Below, in pieces: positions 63,981 through 64,000 of a stretch of 64,000 nt of DNA (within the stretch, counting starts at the first letter, position 1; every line of letters begins with the position of its first letter). This DNA is from Phycisphaeraceae bacterium (GTDB lineage: Bacteria; Planctomycetota; Phycisphaerae; Phycisphaerales; SM1A02). Location: NCBI GenBank assembly GCA_019636755.1, contig JAHBWZ010000002.1, positions 434,001 through 498,000 on the forward strand, in the 5' to 3' direction. The position numbers were made by a program, and so were the translations under genes. Below the pieces are notes generated by a model, which saw nothing but the letters and a program-made list of their open reading frames with translations, made no database searches and had not been told where the DNA came from.

Positions 63981-64000
63981 GTGCGCTTTACGTATGCCCC

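Larger units (their letters stand above)
63355..64000. other. Intergenic end of window, repeats only
   Basis: The first ~270 nt match 23204-23450 of copy 1, including a variable CCGGGGGT-type run (about 63461-63510). Beyond lie the inverted-repeat element at 63656-63875 and a type A repeat (63945-63980). The long minus-strand frame here is a composite of these repeats and is not called. Confidence 0.5.

Overview
The window is high-GC DNA from a planctomycete, most likely of class Phycisphaerae. The lineage signals are secreted proteins ending in paired dockerin-like EF-hand repeats (DxDGDGxVxxxDLLxLLxxWG), VPGPAT-type PEP-CTERM sorting tails with poly-Arg ends, many polytopic membrane proteins carrying a CxxCGY...CPECG zinc ribbon, weak use of Shine-Dalgarno sites, and an S12 protein with Arg at the streptomycin site. 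No taxonomic search was possible, so this is a judgement from sequence.

Layout. 1-15 kb: end of rpsA, a CotH/lamin-tail dockerin protein, a Dpp/Opp-type ATPase, thyA, an FHA-GAF histidine kinase, two clpP paralogues, a lipoprotein, a candidate small RNA, and GDD-repeat and zinc-ribbon membrane proteins. 14.8-17.9 kb: minus-strand operon PqiA - MCE protein - PP2C phosphatase. 18-27.5 kb: accessory surface-protein island with a repeat/dockerin protein, PEP-CTERM proteins, a dockerin protein preceded by a leader ORF with heptanucleotide repeats, a ruined beta-helix gene and several GC-rich dispersed hairpin repeats. 27.7-43 kb: ordinary housekeeping genes (corC-type CBS protein, ybeY, Ser/Thr kinase, hslV, PilZ-like protein, BFD-type ferredoxin, metallophosphoesterase, yidC, mnmE, ABC-F). 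43-47 kb: decayed accessory stretch with a four-helix-bundle/zinc-finger protein, a nonamer array and three truncated genes. 47-58 kb: ribBA, upp, an orphan DNA methyltransferase, tandem zinc-ribbon proteins, apbE, rpsL-rpsG, a PNGase-F-like protein and rnhA. 58.5-64 kb: a second, diverged copy of the 20.7-23.5 kb surface-protein segment.

The most interesting material is in the two duplicated surface-protein segments. Each carries a short leader ORF whose end is a GCGGTTC heptamer tract (six copies in one segment, three in the other) overlapping the dockerin gene start as TGATG. Gain of one heptamer would fuse the two frames, so the arrangement looks like either translational coupling or a frame-switching contingency tract. 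In the second segment a one-base loss has removed the PEP-CTERM gene's stop codon, giving a 1094-residue read-through protein. Other points: a recurrent -10-like hexamer 6-9 nt upstream of start codons (leaderless transcription), Arg88 in S12, a Ser-His-Asn triad in the second ClpP, loss of the NKxD motif in MnmE, and loss of zinc cysteines in the RibA half of RibBA.
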